A DNA stretch of 64,000 bases from Agriterribacter humi (GTDB lineage: Bacteria > Bacteroidota > Bacteroidia > Chitinophagales > Chitinophagaceae), in assembly GCF_009192765.1 (NCBI RefSeq), contig NZ_VOHQ01000004.1:309039-373038 (forward strand), in the 5' to 3' direction. The translations under genes were made by a program, and so were the position numbers. The notes under the pieces were generated by a model. The model ran no database searches, had not been told where the DNA came from, and saw nothing but the letters and a program-made list of their open reading frames with translations. This document shows positions 51,313 to 59,280 of the stretch, piece after piece. The first letter of the stretch is position 1; each line of letters opens with the position of its first letter.

Positions 51313-52296
51313 TCAGGATGTTGTGTGTAATGATATTGCAAAAATACAGCCGGAAGGCGTATTATCCTGCACCGTTATATTTCCGTTATGATCTTTGATG
51401 ATCTTCTTAGTAAGATATAATCCCAGCCCTGTGCCTTTTGTATTCCTCGTATTTTCATCACCCGCACGGTAAAATTTCTCAAATACTTTTTTCTTTTCCT
51501 GTCTGGCTATGCCTTTGCCCAGGTCTTTTACCAGCAATTGTGTTTCCGTATTGCTTTTCTGCAGAAGAATGGTTACCGGTTTTTGTTTTCCTGAATACTT
51601 AATGGCGTTTTCAATTAAATTATTCACCGCTAACTGAAGCAACAAACGATCGCCTTTTACATATATGTTCTCTTCTATGGTTTCTTCAATGAGCTGGTAC
51701 GGGAACCGGGTTTTAAAATAAGCCGCACTTTCCTGCACCAACTCACCCAGGTTTATCATTTCTTTATCCGGCAGGTAATCACCCGCATCTATTTGAGAGG
51801 CGAGTAAAATATTATCGCACAAATCGTTAAGCCGGTTAGATTCCTGCAATGCGTTGTTTAAAAGCTTTTCCTGCTGAGACTCTTCTAATTTTCTTTTGAG
51901 CAGTGTTTCGATATTGAGCTTTGTTATGGCAATTGGCGTTTTTAATTCATGGGTGATGGCCATCATAAAATTTTGCTGCTGCGTATTAAGCAAGATCTGC
52001 CTTCGTGTGGCCTGGTAAACAAAAACCGCTCCCACCAGTATCAGCAGTAAAAAAGTAGAACCTTCGCCAATGTATTGTGCTATTTTCCTTCTTTCTTCAT
52101 CCTCAATTTCATTTACCCTGGTGCTGTAGTCGGGCGCATCCTTTTTTAACTGCAGCAACTTGTATTCCGACATCTGTGTACTTTGTCTTACAAGCGACAG
52201 AAACCAGAATATGAGTGCGGTAACAATATAGGTGAGCAGGAACCAGTATACAATGGTAATAACCGTAAGTTTTTTTCTTTTGTATAAGCTTGCCAT
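51313..52296 (-). CDS. Membrane sensor histidine kinase (HisKA/HATPase)
   Basis: The 327-residue product has two membrane helices (about 12-35 and 80-95) flanking a short charged periplasmic loop. The H-box FMMAITHELKTPIAITKLNI has His116, the N-box is VNNLIENAIKYSGK, and the G-boxes are VKDLGKGIARQ and GTGLGLYLTKKI. No recognisable extra sensor domain is present. Its ATG overlaps the gldH stop (TAATG), so it is translationally coupled to a gliding lipoprotein gene. Signal unknown. Confidence 0.93.
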   Translation of the reverse strand: MASLYKRKKLTVITIVYWFLLTYIVTALIFWFLSLVRQSTQMSEYKLLQLKKDAPDYSTRVNEIEDEERRKIAQYIGEGSTFLLLILVGAVFVYQATRRQILLNTQQQNFMMAITHELKTPIAITKLNIETLLKRKLEESQQEKLLNNALQESNRLNDLCDNILLASQIDAGDYLPDKEMINLGELVQESAAYFKTRFPYQLIEETIEENIYVKGDRLLLQLAVNNLIENAIKYSGKQKPVTILLQKSNTETQLLVKDLGKGIARQEKKKVFEKFYRAGDENTRNTKGTGLGLYLTKKIIKDHNGNITVQDNTPSGCIFAISLHTTS

Positions 52297-52793
52297 TACC
52301 GGTTCACTTTTTCAACGCGTATACCCGCATTCATAACATACTTCAGCGGGCTTTCGCGCATGATCTGTTCAAGTGTGAAAGTACATTCGCCGGAGTTTTT
52401 AAACCGGTAAGGCTGCGGGGTAATCAGTCTCCTCACTTCATAAATATCATCCATACCTGTACCCAGCCATCCTTTATTGTTATCAGCAAGGGGTATATCA
52501 ACTCTTTGTTGTTTTAATGTATCGCCCGGAAGCTGGTAATTAACGTTTAGCCAGATATTGTTATAATTATAGGCATGTGTATGGCGTAAGGTTACATATA
52601 TATTATACAAAGCGGTGGTATCGCTGATATTAAATACAATAACGGGTTGAAAGGAACGCTCCCATTGCTGCTGCGGGATGCTGACATTCTTTTCAAAAAC
52701 ATCAATGGTTTTGCATGCTGTACCACACAAAACCAAACCCGAAACAATTACAGCGGATAACACTGCTGAAACAAACCTGTTTTTCAAGCACAT
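52296..52793 (-). CDS. gldH: Gliding motility lipoprotein GldH
   Basis: The 165-residue product has a lipoprotein signal ending LCGTAC (Cys27). The mature part matches GldH: SIPQQQWERSFQPVIVFNI, ALYNIYVTLRHTHAYNYNNI and the C-terminal ESPLKYVMNAGIRVEKV. GldH is needed for gliding and T9SS-linked surface movement in Flavobacterium. It starts 9 bp after yicC and overlaps the next kinase by one base. Confidence 0.9.
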   Translation of the reverse strand: MCLKNRFVSAVLSAVIVSGLVLCGTACKTIDVFEKNVSIPQQQWERSFQPVIVFNISDTTALYNIYVTLRHTHAYNYNNIWLNVNYQLPGDTLKQQRVDIPLADNNKGWLGTGMDDIYEVRRLITPQPYRFKNSGECTFTLEQIMRESPLKYVMNAGIRVEKVNR

Positions 52794-52802
52794 ATTTTTT
52801 AC

Positions 52803-53678
52803 TTACAAAACATTTAAAACCTGCTCTTTGGCCTTTTCCAGTTCATCTTTCATTAGTACCACGCATTTTTGAATGGTAGCATCGTATGCTTTGGCCCCTG
52901 TTGTATTTATTTCCCTTCCTATTTCCTGTAAAATAAAAGAAAGCTTTTTTCCTTTGGCTTCGCCATTTTCCTTTAGCAATGATTGAAAATAGTCGCAATG
53001 ATTCTGTAATCTCACCTGTTCTTCACTAATGTCAATCTTTTCAATATAGTATATCATTTCCTGCTCCAGGCGGTTGCTGTCAAAATTATCCTTTCCTACA
53101 TTTTCTTCCAACAACTTTTCCAGTCCTTCACGTATCTTTTGCTGGCGCAAGGGTTCTAATTCAATCACTTTTTTCTGCTGATCCCGGATATTGTTAATGC
53201 GCTGCGTGAGATCTTTTTCAAGAACAGCGCCTTCATTTATCCTGTGATCATTAATATTTTTTATTGCGCTGAGCATAACCTGCTGAAAACCCTTCCAGTC
53301 GTCCTCATCCAATACTTCGGTAGAAGGGACTACCACTTCGGGCAATTTAAGCAGTGAACTTAAAATGGAGCCTGTGTCTAAGTTAAGGTTTTCGGCCAGC
53401 TCTGCTAATGAATGATAATATGATTTTGCCAGTTCGGTATTGATCACAACAGGCTTGGCGGCGCCATTTTGCTTAAGCGTTATCAAACAATCAATGCTGC
53501 CCCTGAGCAAATTTTCCGAAAGCATATTACGGATATCAAATTCATAAGGTCTCAGTAAAGATGGCAGCTTCAGTGAAATCTCAAATTGTTTTCCGTTCAG
53601 CGATTTGATCTCTACCAGGAAAGTTTTTTTCCCAATGGTTTGTTCCGCACGGCCAAAACCCGTCATTGACTTTAGCAT
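52803..53678 (-). CDS. YicC family endoribonuclease-like protein
   Basis: The 291-residue product begins MLKSMTGFGRAEQTIGKKTF, the YicC N-terminal block, with LSLLRPYEFDI-type strand after it. The C-terminal DUF1732 half shows IEKIDISEEQVRLQNHCDYF, KKLSFILQEIGREINTTGAK and IQKCVVLMKDELEKAKEQVL. YicC is reported to be an endoribonuclease in E. coli. First gene of the yicC-gldH-kinase-regulator unit; the linkage with gldH may be only positional. Confidence 0.93.
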   Translation of the reverse strand: MLKSMTGFGRAEQTIGKKTFLVEIKSLNGKQFEISLKLPSLLRPYEFDIRNMLSENLLRGSIDCLITLKQNGAAKPVVINTELAKSYYHSLAELAENLNLDTGSILSSLLKLPEVVVPSTEVLDEDDWKGFQQVMLSAIKNINDHRINEGAVLEKDLTQRINNIRDQQKKVIELEPLRQQKIREGLEKLLEENVGKDNFDSNRLEQEMIYYIEKIDISEEQVRLQNHCDYFQSLLKENGEAKGKKLSFILQEIGREINTTGAKAYDATIQKCVVLMKDELEKAKEQVLNVL

Positions 53679-53707
53679 ATCTGCAAATGTTTAGGTGGCA
53701 AGGTAAT

Positions 53708-54298
53708 TTATTTTCCGAAGAGTTGGCGATAGATTGTGCGTTGCGACAAGGATTTCATATCCCCCGGCTGCATGTCCATTAACAGGATGTTTTCAATGCG
53801 GCAACGAATGAGCCGGAGCACAGGGAAGCCCGTGTAGGCCATCATTTTCCTTACCTGCCTGTTTTTCCCTTCTGTGAGGGTAAGTCTTATCCATGAAGTT
53901 GGAATGTTTTTGCGAAAACGTATGGGAGGATTGCGATCTGGTAGCTGTGGTGCTTCCTTTAAAAGGATTGCTTTGCATGGTTTGGTGCGATAGTCGGCGC
54001 CATTGATATTAACAGGCACACCTGGAATTAATTGTTGAACTGCTTCGGTTGTTATCAATCCTTCACACTGCGCCAGGTATTCTCTTTCGTGCACGAACTG
54101 CGGATGTAACAAACGATGATTTAACGAAGGGTCATTGGTTAAAATCAACAAACCTTCGCTGTCGTAATCTAATCTTCCCACTGGGTATATATCTTTTTCT
54201 ACCTGAAAAAAATCTTTCAGACATGGTTTACCACCGGCAGAAGTAAACTGCGATAGTACCAGGTAAGGTTTGTAAATGATGTAGTATTTGTATTGCAT
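53708..54298 (-). CDS. Pseudouridine synthase of the RsuA/RluE family
   Basis: From the ATG at 54298 the product has 196 residues and lacks an S4 domain. Catalytic Asp lies in GRLDYDSEGLLILTND; YIIYKPYLVLSQFTS and EGKNRQVRKMMAYTGFPVLR are the other family blocks. The length and block order fit RluE-type enzymes that modify a single 23S rRNA uridine. A later ATG was preferred over the one at 54337, which lies upstream across a terminator hairpin. Confidence 0.9.
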   Translation of the reverse strand: MQYKYYIIYKPYLVLSQFTSAGGKPCLKDFFQVEKDIYPVGRLDYDSEGLLILTNDPSLNHRLLHPQFVHEREYLAQCEGLITTEAVQQLIPGVPVNINGADYRTKPCKAILLKEAPQLPDRNPPIRFRKNIPTSWIRLTLTEGKNRQVRKMMAYTGFPVLRLIRCRIENILLMDMQPGDMKSLSQRTIYRQLFGK

Positions 54299-54305
54299 GA
54301 CAAAT

Positions 54306-54334
54306 AAAAAAGCCTCCCGTTTTGCGGGAGACTT
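54306..54334 (-). terminator. Intrinsic terminator upstream of the pseudouridine synthase
   Basis: On the minus strand AGTCTCCCG, loop CAAAA, CGGGAGGCT is followed by TTTTTTATTTG. It must terminate a transcript from further upstream on the minus strand, perhaps the small frame at 54504-54632 or an unseen RNA. Confidence 0.78.
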
Positions 54335-54503
54335 CATTATATGGATGGGTTAGTAAGTACCGGGAAATAAATTTCCCTACACAATATTAAAAATAATTTT
54401 TTCTAACAAGAAAAATTTTCGATTAATTTTTATACACATTTTCATTCACCGGCTTGTGGATATCACCGGTTTTTAAAAAAGACGTCAATAAAAAACCCTG
54501 GTT
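54335..54503. other. AT-rich stretch with DnaA-box-like sites
   Basis: No gene. The stretch is AT-rich around 54380-54435 and carries TTATACACA (54430-54438) and TGTGGATAT (54455-54463), each one mismatch from a DnaA box. GGGAAAT/ATTTCCC arms (54362-54377) form a palindrome. See findings for the limited significance. Confidence 0.35.
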
Positions 54504-54632
54504 TTAAATTTTTGACGGCATGGTGTTACAGTTAGTATGATACGGCTCAAAAAAGATTTTCATCTCCTTTATAAAATCACCGGCTGAATGCAGAAGCGCG
54601 ATTCTTTTTGTAAACTGTTGGTACCACTGCAT
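54504..54632 (-). CDS. Possible 42-residue small protein
   Basis: The minus strand reads MQWYQQFTKRIALLHSAGDF followed by IKEMKIFFEPYHTNCNTMPSKI. The sequence looks protein-like (amphipathic helix, then a Pro/Cys tail), and the stop lies in a CGTCAA/TTGACG hairpin with AAAACC/GGTTTT arms that can terminate it. I see no good ribosome-binding site or TAnnTTTG promoter, and I do not recognise a family. Confidence 0.3.
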   Translation of the reverse strand: MQWYQQFTKRIALLHSAGDFIKEMKIFFEPYHTNCNTMPSKI

Positions 54633-54718
54633 CAGCAGCGATTCATTTATTTTGTCATTTTGCTAAAGGAACCAAAGCTGTTCTCTAATTTACTTTACTG
54701 AAGTTGTTTAAGCTGCTT

Positions 54719-54726
54719 TACTTTTG
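54719..54726 (+). promoter_or_regulatory. -7 element of the lpxD homologue
   Basis: TACTTTTG matches TAnnTTTG, 14 bp before the ATG at 54741, giving an almost leaderless message. Confidence 0.5.
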
Positions 54727-54740
54727 CCAAAACTTCCCGC

Positions 54741-55691
54741 ATGAAATTTCCATCTCCGGTTTCCGTTCAATGGATTGCAGCGTTAATAAACGCAAAACCC
54801 TTAGGTAATATTAACGGTTCTGTAACGGGCATAAATGAAATTCACAGGGTAGAACCCGGCGATATTGTATTTGTAGATCATCCAAAGTATTACGCTAAGT
54901 GCATTAACTCACCCGCAACCTGCATTATTATTAATAGTGTAGCCGACTTTCCGGAACACAAAACATTACTGGTAACAGAACAGCCCTTTGAGGCATATCT
55001 TACAATCGTCCGCCATTTCAGGCCATACACGCCTGCCGTAAAAGCAATAAGCGATTCAGCGCTCATTGGAGAAAGAACGATCATTGCACCAGGCGCAGTT
55101 GTTGGTAACCATGTGACTATTGGCAGCGATTGCATCATTCATCCCAATGTTAGCGTTTTGGATCATTGTGTAATTGGTAATAATGTAATCATACAGCCGG
55201 GCACGGTCATTGGCTCTGATGCTTTTTATTATAACAGCAAAAAAAACCGGGAAGTGTGGTATAAGAAAATGGAGAGTTGCGGACGTGTGGTAATAGAAGA
55301 TGATGTGGAAATTGGAGCTGGATGTACCATTGATCGTGGTGTAACCAATGATACTGTAATTGGCCGCGGCACCAAAATGGATAATATGGTGCATGTAGGC
55401 CACGATACCATTATCGGTAAAAATTGTTTACTGGCGGCGCAGGTAGGTATAGCGGGCGGTGTTGAAATCGGGAATGGCGTAACATTATGGGGGCAGGTGG
55501 GTGTAAGCAAAACATTAGTTATACAAGATTATGTAACGGTACTTGCACAAAGCGGTGTTGGAGGTTTATTAGAAAAAGGAAAAACCTACTTTGGCTCCCC
55601 CGCGGATGACGCAGGGATAAAAAAACGCGAACTGGTTTGGATAAAACGCATACCGGAAATATGGAAGAAGGTGATGAATAATAGTGAATAG
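54741..55691 (+). CDS. lpxD: UDP-3-O-(3-hydroxyacyl)glucosamine N-acyltransferase (LpxD)
   Basis: The 316-residue product has an N-terminal LpxD uridine-binding region (GNINGSVTGINEIHRVEPGD) and a left-handed beta-helix of hexapeptide repeats from about residue 100 (IAPGAVVGNHVTIGSDCIIH). The catalytic-site His is in MVHVGHDTIIG. It adds the N-linked acyl chain of lipid A. Other lpx genes are absent here, and Bacteroidota often carry a second LpxD-like protein, so this could be the accessory copy. The stop (55689-55691) and the last residues lie in a dispersed repeat. Confidence 0.85.
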   Translation: MKFPSPVSVQWIAALINAKPLGNINGSVTGINEIHRVEPGDIVFVDHPKYYAKCINSPATCIIINSVADFPEHKTLLVTEQPFEAYLTIVRHFRPYTPAVKAISDSALIGERTIIAPGAVVGNHVTIGSDCIIHPNVSVLDHCVIGNNVIIQPGTVIGSDAFYYNSKKNREVWYKKMESCGRVVIEDDVEIGAGCTIDRGVTNDTVIGRGTKMDNMVHVGHDTIIGKNCLLAAQVGIAGGVEIGNGVTLWGQVGVSKTLVIQDYVTVLAQSGVGGLLEKGKTYFGSPADDAGIKKRELVWIKRIPEIWKKVMNNSE

Positions 55692-55790
55692 GCAATAGTG
55701 AATGGGCAATGGAAAATTCATTATTCACCTTGTGAGATGATAAACGTAACACGACTATTCATCTCTCACGTTTCTCTCACCACTGAATAT
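55681..55790. repeat. Dispersed repeat covering both convergent stops (lpxD, CarboxypepD gene)
   Basis: ATAGTGAATAGGCAATAGTG, GAATGGGCAATGGAAAATTC and then TTCATCTCTCACGTTTCTCT. The unit includes the lpxD TAG (55689-55691) and the TGA (55777-55779, minus) of the next gene. Related copies are at 19021 and 24896. Confidence 0.72.
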
Positions 55791-57003
55791 TGTTCTCAGG
55801 AACGGTTTCTTCCACTGGTTCTTCTTTTTCTTTTTCAGGCTCGGGCTCACTGTTCATCTTAGCCCGCATCTCCTCCATCCTTGCTCTCCTCTCCTTAATC
55901 CTTGCTCTCATCTCCTCAATGGTATCTCTGTCCGGGTGATAATCATAGGGAAGAAAATCCGCCATTTTTTCCCAGGCCCAGTAACCCAATGTAAGCACAT
56001 CTTTCTGATCAAAGAAATACCCGTTTTCTTCAATGATAATTCCATTGGCCAAATCCAGTATGGATATCTGGATGGGAGTGCTCATGGGTAATTTATTTGC
56101 TGCCAGGTAAGCAGGATCAGGTTTTTCTTTTGAATATACTACCCTCAGTTTCCCTGGAAAATAGAGTCCTACTCTTTTAAAATCTAATGTGTCGTAGTAA
56201 ACAGTATCATAAGGATTGTATATGGGAGACGGCTGGGTGGATCCATCATCTATGAGCTCAACTTTATAACCATCGCCATTCAATGTACTGTCGTGGTATG
56301 CACGAAGAAACTGGAGCACCGAACCATTGTATGCCATCTTTCTTTTTTCCTTCCACACCAGCATTTCCTCTTCACTGCCTTCCATTTGCTCGTAAAAAGG
56401 GTAGCCGGCATATAGTGTTTTTCCATTGTCGTACTCATGCACAAAGGAATCCAGTTGATATTTAATGGTATAGCCCAGTGCTTTATTATTGATGACAAGA
56501 ACAGAATCACTGGTAACCTTCAGCCGCTTTCTTTTTCTACTATAAAAAAAACGAAGTACTTCCGGGTTTTCAATCTCACATTCTTTGCTGTTGATTGTTT
56601 TACCTATAAAATTGTCCGTGAGGAATTGTCCATATTTTTCCCAACCGTTGGCTACTTCATTGGTTGCCACAATGGCCACTTCTTCGAGGCTCTTTTCTTT
56701 TTGTTGTAGTGCTATGATAAGATCCGTAGCTTCAGGCATGGTATTGCTGATGCGTATAGACTGTGTTTCAAGTCCCATAAAAGAAACCACAAGGTCGTAA
56801 CCACCGTTACTTAAGGTAAGATGAAATTCTCCGTTCGCATTGGTCACTGTTCCTATGGTGGTATTCTGGCAAAATACCGAAGCGCCCTGCAAAGGTTGCT
56901 GTGTGGTGGAGTCTATTACTCTTCCCGCAACCCGAAAGTTATTTTGCGCAAAAACAACAATAGGGAAAAACAGTATGGGTAATAATTTTACTATTCTTAT
57001 CAT
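55777..57003 (-). CDS. CarboxypepD_reg-like domain protein, secreted
   Basis: The 408-residue protein has a signal peptide (cleavage near VFAQNNFRV). A CarboxypepD_reg/peptidase-associated domain follows (GRVIDSTTQQPLQGASVFCQ, about 27-46, and FHLTLSNGGYDLVVSFMGLE). A large unassigned region (about 110-350) contains YPFYEQMEGSEEEMLVWKEK and YNPYDTVYYDTLDFK. A highly charged Glu/Arg-rich tail follows (EEMRARIKERRARMEEMRAK). The domain often precedes TonB receptors, but no barrel is present here; it may be a peripheral outer-membrane or periplasmic protein. Function unknown. Confidence 0.83.
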   Translation of the reverse strand: MIRIVKLLPILFFPIVVFAQNNFRVAGRVIDSTTQQPLQGASVFCQNTTIGTVTNANGEFHLTLSNGGYDLVVSFMGLETQSIRISNTMPEATDLIIALQQKEKSLEEVAIVATNEVANGWEKYGQFLTDNFIGKTINSKECEIENPEVLRFFYSRKRKRLKVTSDSVLVINNKALGYTIKYQLDSFVHEYDNGKTLYAGYPFYEQMEGSEEEMLVWKEKRKMAYNGSVLQFLRAYHDSTLNGDGYKVELIDDGSTQPSPIYNPYDTVYYDTLDFKRVGLYFPGKLRVVYSKEKPDPAYLAANKLPMSTPIQISILDLANGIIIEENGYFFDQKDVLTLGYWAWEKMADFLPYDYHPDRDTIEEMRARIKERRARMEEMRAKMNSEPEPEKEKEEPVEETVPENNIQW

Positions 57004-57137
57004 TAGGTAATAATTATTAAGTGCTTATAATGTATGATACAGCGGCTGTTCAATTGCTCACCGTAGTCGTTCAAATGACAAATGCCCTGCCATTTTACGG
57101 TTTATGTAAAATATATAATAACATTAACGCGCTGCAA

Positions 57138-58106
57138 TTATTGCATGGTTTTATACGCATCACAGTATTCTTCAATGGTTTGCTGCAATGGTTTGTAGCT
57201 AAAATTGGGCAATACGCCCAGGAGTTTACTGCTATCAAAGTAAACCTTCCGCCGCGCAGTATCCGCCGCCTCTTTGGTAAGCAGGGGCTCACTTCCTGTA
57301 AAAAAGCCACGAAATTTTTCTATACGCCATAATAAATCGGCCATGTAAGGCACTGCTTTTTTATGAGGTGGTCTTTTGTGAAAAGCGAGTGCCATTTCTG
57401 TGAATACTTTTTTAAAGGGCCAGTTTTCCGCACTAATGATAAATCTTTCATTGGTAATACCACTTTCCATGAGCGATATCATGGCTTTTGCAACATCAGC
57501 GGCATCCACAAAACCACTGATACCTTCGGTGTACCAGGGAAATTGTTTCCAGGCTTTTTTAAAAATGGCCGATGACCCTGTTTCCCAGTTTCCTGCACCC
57601 AAAATAAAAGTAGGGTTTACAATTACTGCATTCAATCCTTCGCTTATACCCCGCCAAACTTCCAGTTCAGCAAAATACTTGCTGCGGCCATAGTTGGAAT
57701 TGTTGCTTTCTTCCTCCCATTTCGTTTCTTCCGTTACCAGCATGCCGTCACGTTTACGCCCCATTGCCGATACGGAACTTACATGCACTAGTTTTTGTAT
57801 GCCCGCCTTAAGCGCTGCATTTACAATATTGGCAGTACCTTCTGCATTTACTTTAAGCAGTTCGTATTTTTTTTTAGGATTAAAAGATACTGTAGCTGCA
57901 CAATGATATACCTGTTTTACCTGCAGCATTATTTCCTCAAGCAATACGATATCATGAATATCGCCCTGTATCCAATGCACCTGATTTGAGTAACTGGTTT
58001 GAGGAATTTCTTTTCTGTATAATGCGCTTACTTTTTTTCCACGGGCAACGAGCTCGCGCAGAAGATAGCTACCCAATAATCCTGTGCCACCCGTAACAAA
58101 AACCAT
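57138..58106 (-). CDS. NAD-dependent epimerase/dehydratase (extended SDR)
   Basis: From the ATG at 58106 the product has 322 residues. The NAD loop VTGGTGLLGS is at 4-13, QGDIHD follows, and the catalytic pair YGRSK gives Tyr139 and Lys143, with Ser in HVSSVSAMG. PTFILGAGNW is also typical of extended SDRs of the dihydroflavonol-reductase/3-beta-HSD type. Substrate unknown. An upstream start at 58142 would be encoded by the GC-rich repeat at 58112-58185 and was rejected. Confidence 0.9.
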   Translation of the reverse strand: MVFVTGGTGLLGSYLLRELVARGKKVSALYRKEIPQTSYSNQVHWIQGDIHDIVLLEEIMLQVKQVYHCAATVSFNPKKKYELLKVNAEGTANIVNAALKAGIQKLVHVSSVSAMGRKRDGMLVTEETKWEEESNNSNYGRSKYFAELEVWRGISEGLNAVIVNPTFILGAGNWETGSSAIFKKAWKQFPWYTEGISGFVDAADVAKAMISLMESGITNERFIISAENWPFKKVFTEMALAFHKRPPHKKAVPYMADLLWRIEKFRGFFTGSEPLLTKEAADTARRKVYFDSSKLLGVLPNFSYKPLQQTIEEYCDAYKTMQ

Positions 58107-58111
58107 TTGGA

Positions 58112-58185
58112 TTTGAGATTTATGATCCGCCACGGCGGACAAGTTTGAGATTTATTGATCTGCCGCGGCGGGCAGCTTTGAGATG
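58112..58185. repeat. TTTGAGATTT + GC-rich hairpin repeat, two tandem units
   Basis: Unit 1 (58112-58143) is TTTGAGATTTATGATCCGCC plus ACGGCGGACAAG, with a TCCGCC/GGCGGA hairpin. Unit 2 (58144-58176) is TTTGAGATTTATTGATC plus TGCCGCGGCGGGCAGC, with a CTGCC/GGCAG hairpin. A third TTTGAGATG ends it. The AT unit equals the lysS-stop and leuS-internal repeats. Confidence 0.8.
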
Positions 58186-58221
58186 CTCACATTCCAAAAT
58201 TTTCACATTTCCCATTAATTT

Positions 58222-59253
58222 CTACACCACTCCGGTAAACTGTTTCAAAAAACGCACATCATTTTCACTGAACAGGCGGATATCATTAATGCCGTATTTT
58301 AAAAGAGCGGGGCGTTCTACACCCATTCCAAATGCAAAACCGGTATATTTAGCAGGGTCAATATTGCAGTGTTCCAGTACTTTAGGGTGCACCATACCGC
58401 ATCCCAGTATTTCCAGCCAGCCGGTGTATTTGCATACATTACAGCCCTTGCCTTTACACAACTGGCAACTGATATCCATTTCGGCGCTTGGTTCGGTAAA
58501 AGGGAAATAACTTGGACGGAAACGTACGCTTACATCATTGCCATACATTTCCTTTACAAAAAAGTAAAGGGTTTGCTTCAGGTCGGCGAAGGAAACATTT
58601 TCATCAATGTATAAGCCTTCTACCTGGTGAAAAAAGCAGTGACTCCGGGCGCTGATGGTTTCATTGCGGTACACTCTTCCCGGGCAGATAATGCGCAAAG
58701 GCAAAATACCTTTTTCCATTTCCCTGATCTGGATATTGCTGGTGTGTGTACGCAAAAGCCACGCAGGATCGGTTGAAATATAAAAAGTATCCTGCATATC
58801 GCGGGCTGGATGATATTCGGGTAAATTGAGCGCGGTAAAATTGTGCCAGTCGTCTTCAATTTCAGGACCTTCGGCAACTGAAAATCCCAGCCGCTGGAAG
58901 ATGGAAACGATACGATTACGCATCATGCTGATGGGGTGGCGGCTACCCACAGGAATAGTATCACCCGGCAGGCTCAGATCAATAGCGGCAGCAGATGATT
59001 GCTGCCCGTTCGACCCTGTTTCTTTAAGAGCGCTATACCTGGCTTCTGTAAATTGTTTAAAGTCGTTTAATATCTGGCCAAATTCCTTTTTGCGGTCTGC
59101 AGGCAAATGCTTCATCTCACCCATCAGGTTTTTTATCAAACCTTTGGTACCCAGATAAGTAATGCGAAACTGTTCTGCAGCTTCTGCACCGGTACCGGCA
59201 TAGTCGTTTATTTCCTGGCGGTATGCCTCAATTTTTTGTAACAACGCTTCCAT
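58222..59253 (-). CDS. pheS: Phenylalanine--tRNA ligase alpha subunit
   Basis: The 343-residue product has an N-terminal coiled coil, then class II core blocks: PEYHPARDMQDTFYISTDPA, the RPSYFPFTEPSAEMDISC block, and motif 3 GFAFGMGVERPALLKYGIN. It forms the alpha2beta2 synthetase with PheT, whose gene is not in the window. It lies 27 bp after ftsX on the same strand. CQLCKGKGCNVCKYTGWLEI carries four Cys, likely metal-binding as in many bacterial PheS. Confidence 0.95.
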   Translation of the reverse strand: MEALLQKIEAYRQEINDYAGTGAEAAEQFRITYLGTKGLIKNLMGEMKHLPADRKKEFGQILNDFKQFTEARYSALKETGSNGQQSSAAAIDLSLPGDTIPVGSRHPISMMRNRIVSIFQRLGFSVAEGPEIEDDWHNFTALNLPEYHPARDMQDTFYISTDPAWLLRTHTSNIQIREMEKGILPLRIICPGRVYRNETISARSHCFFHQVEGLYIDENVSFADLKQTLYFFVKEMYGNDVSVRFRPSYFPFTEPSAEMDISCQLCKGKGCNVCKYTGWLEILGCGMVHPKVLEHCNIDPAKYTGFAFGMGVERPALLKYGINDIRLFSENDVRFLKQFTGVV

Positions 59254-59280
59254 TGCGCGAAGATAAGAAAAGGAAAATCT

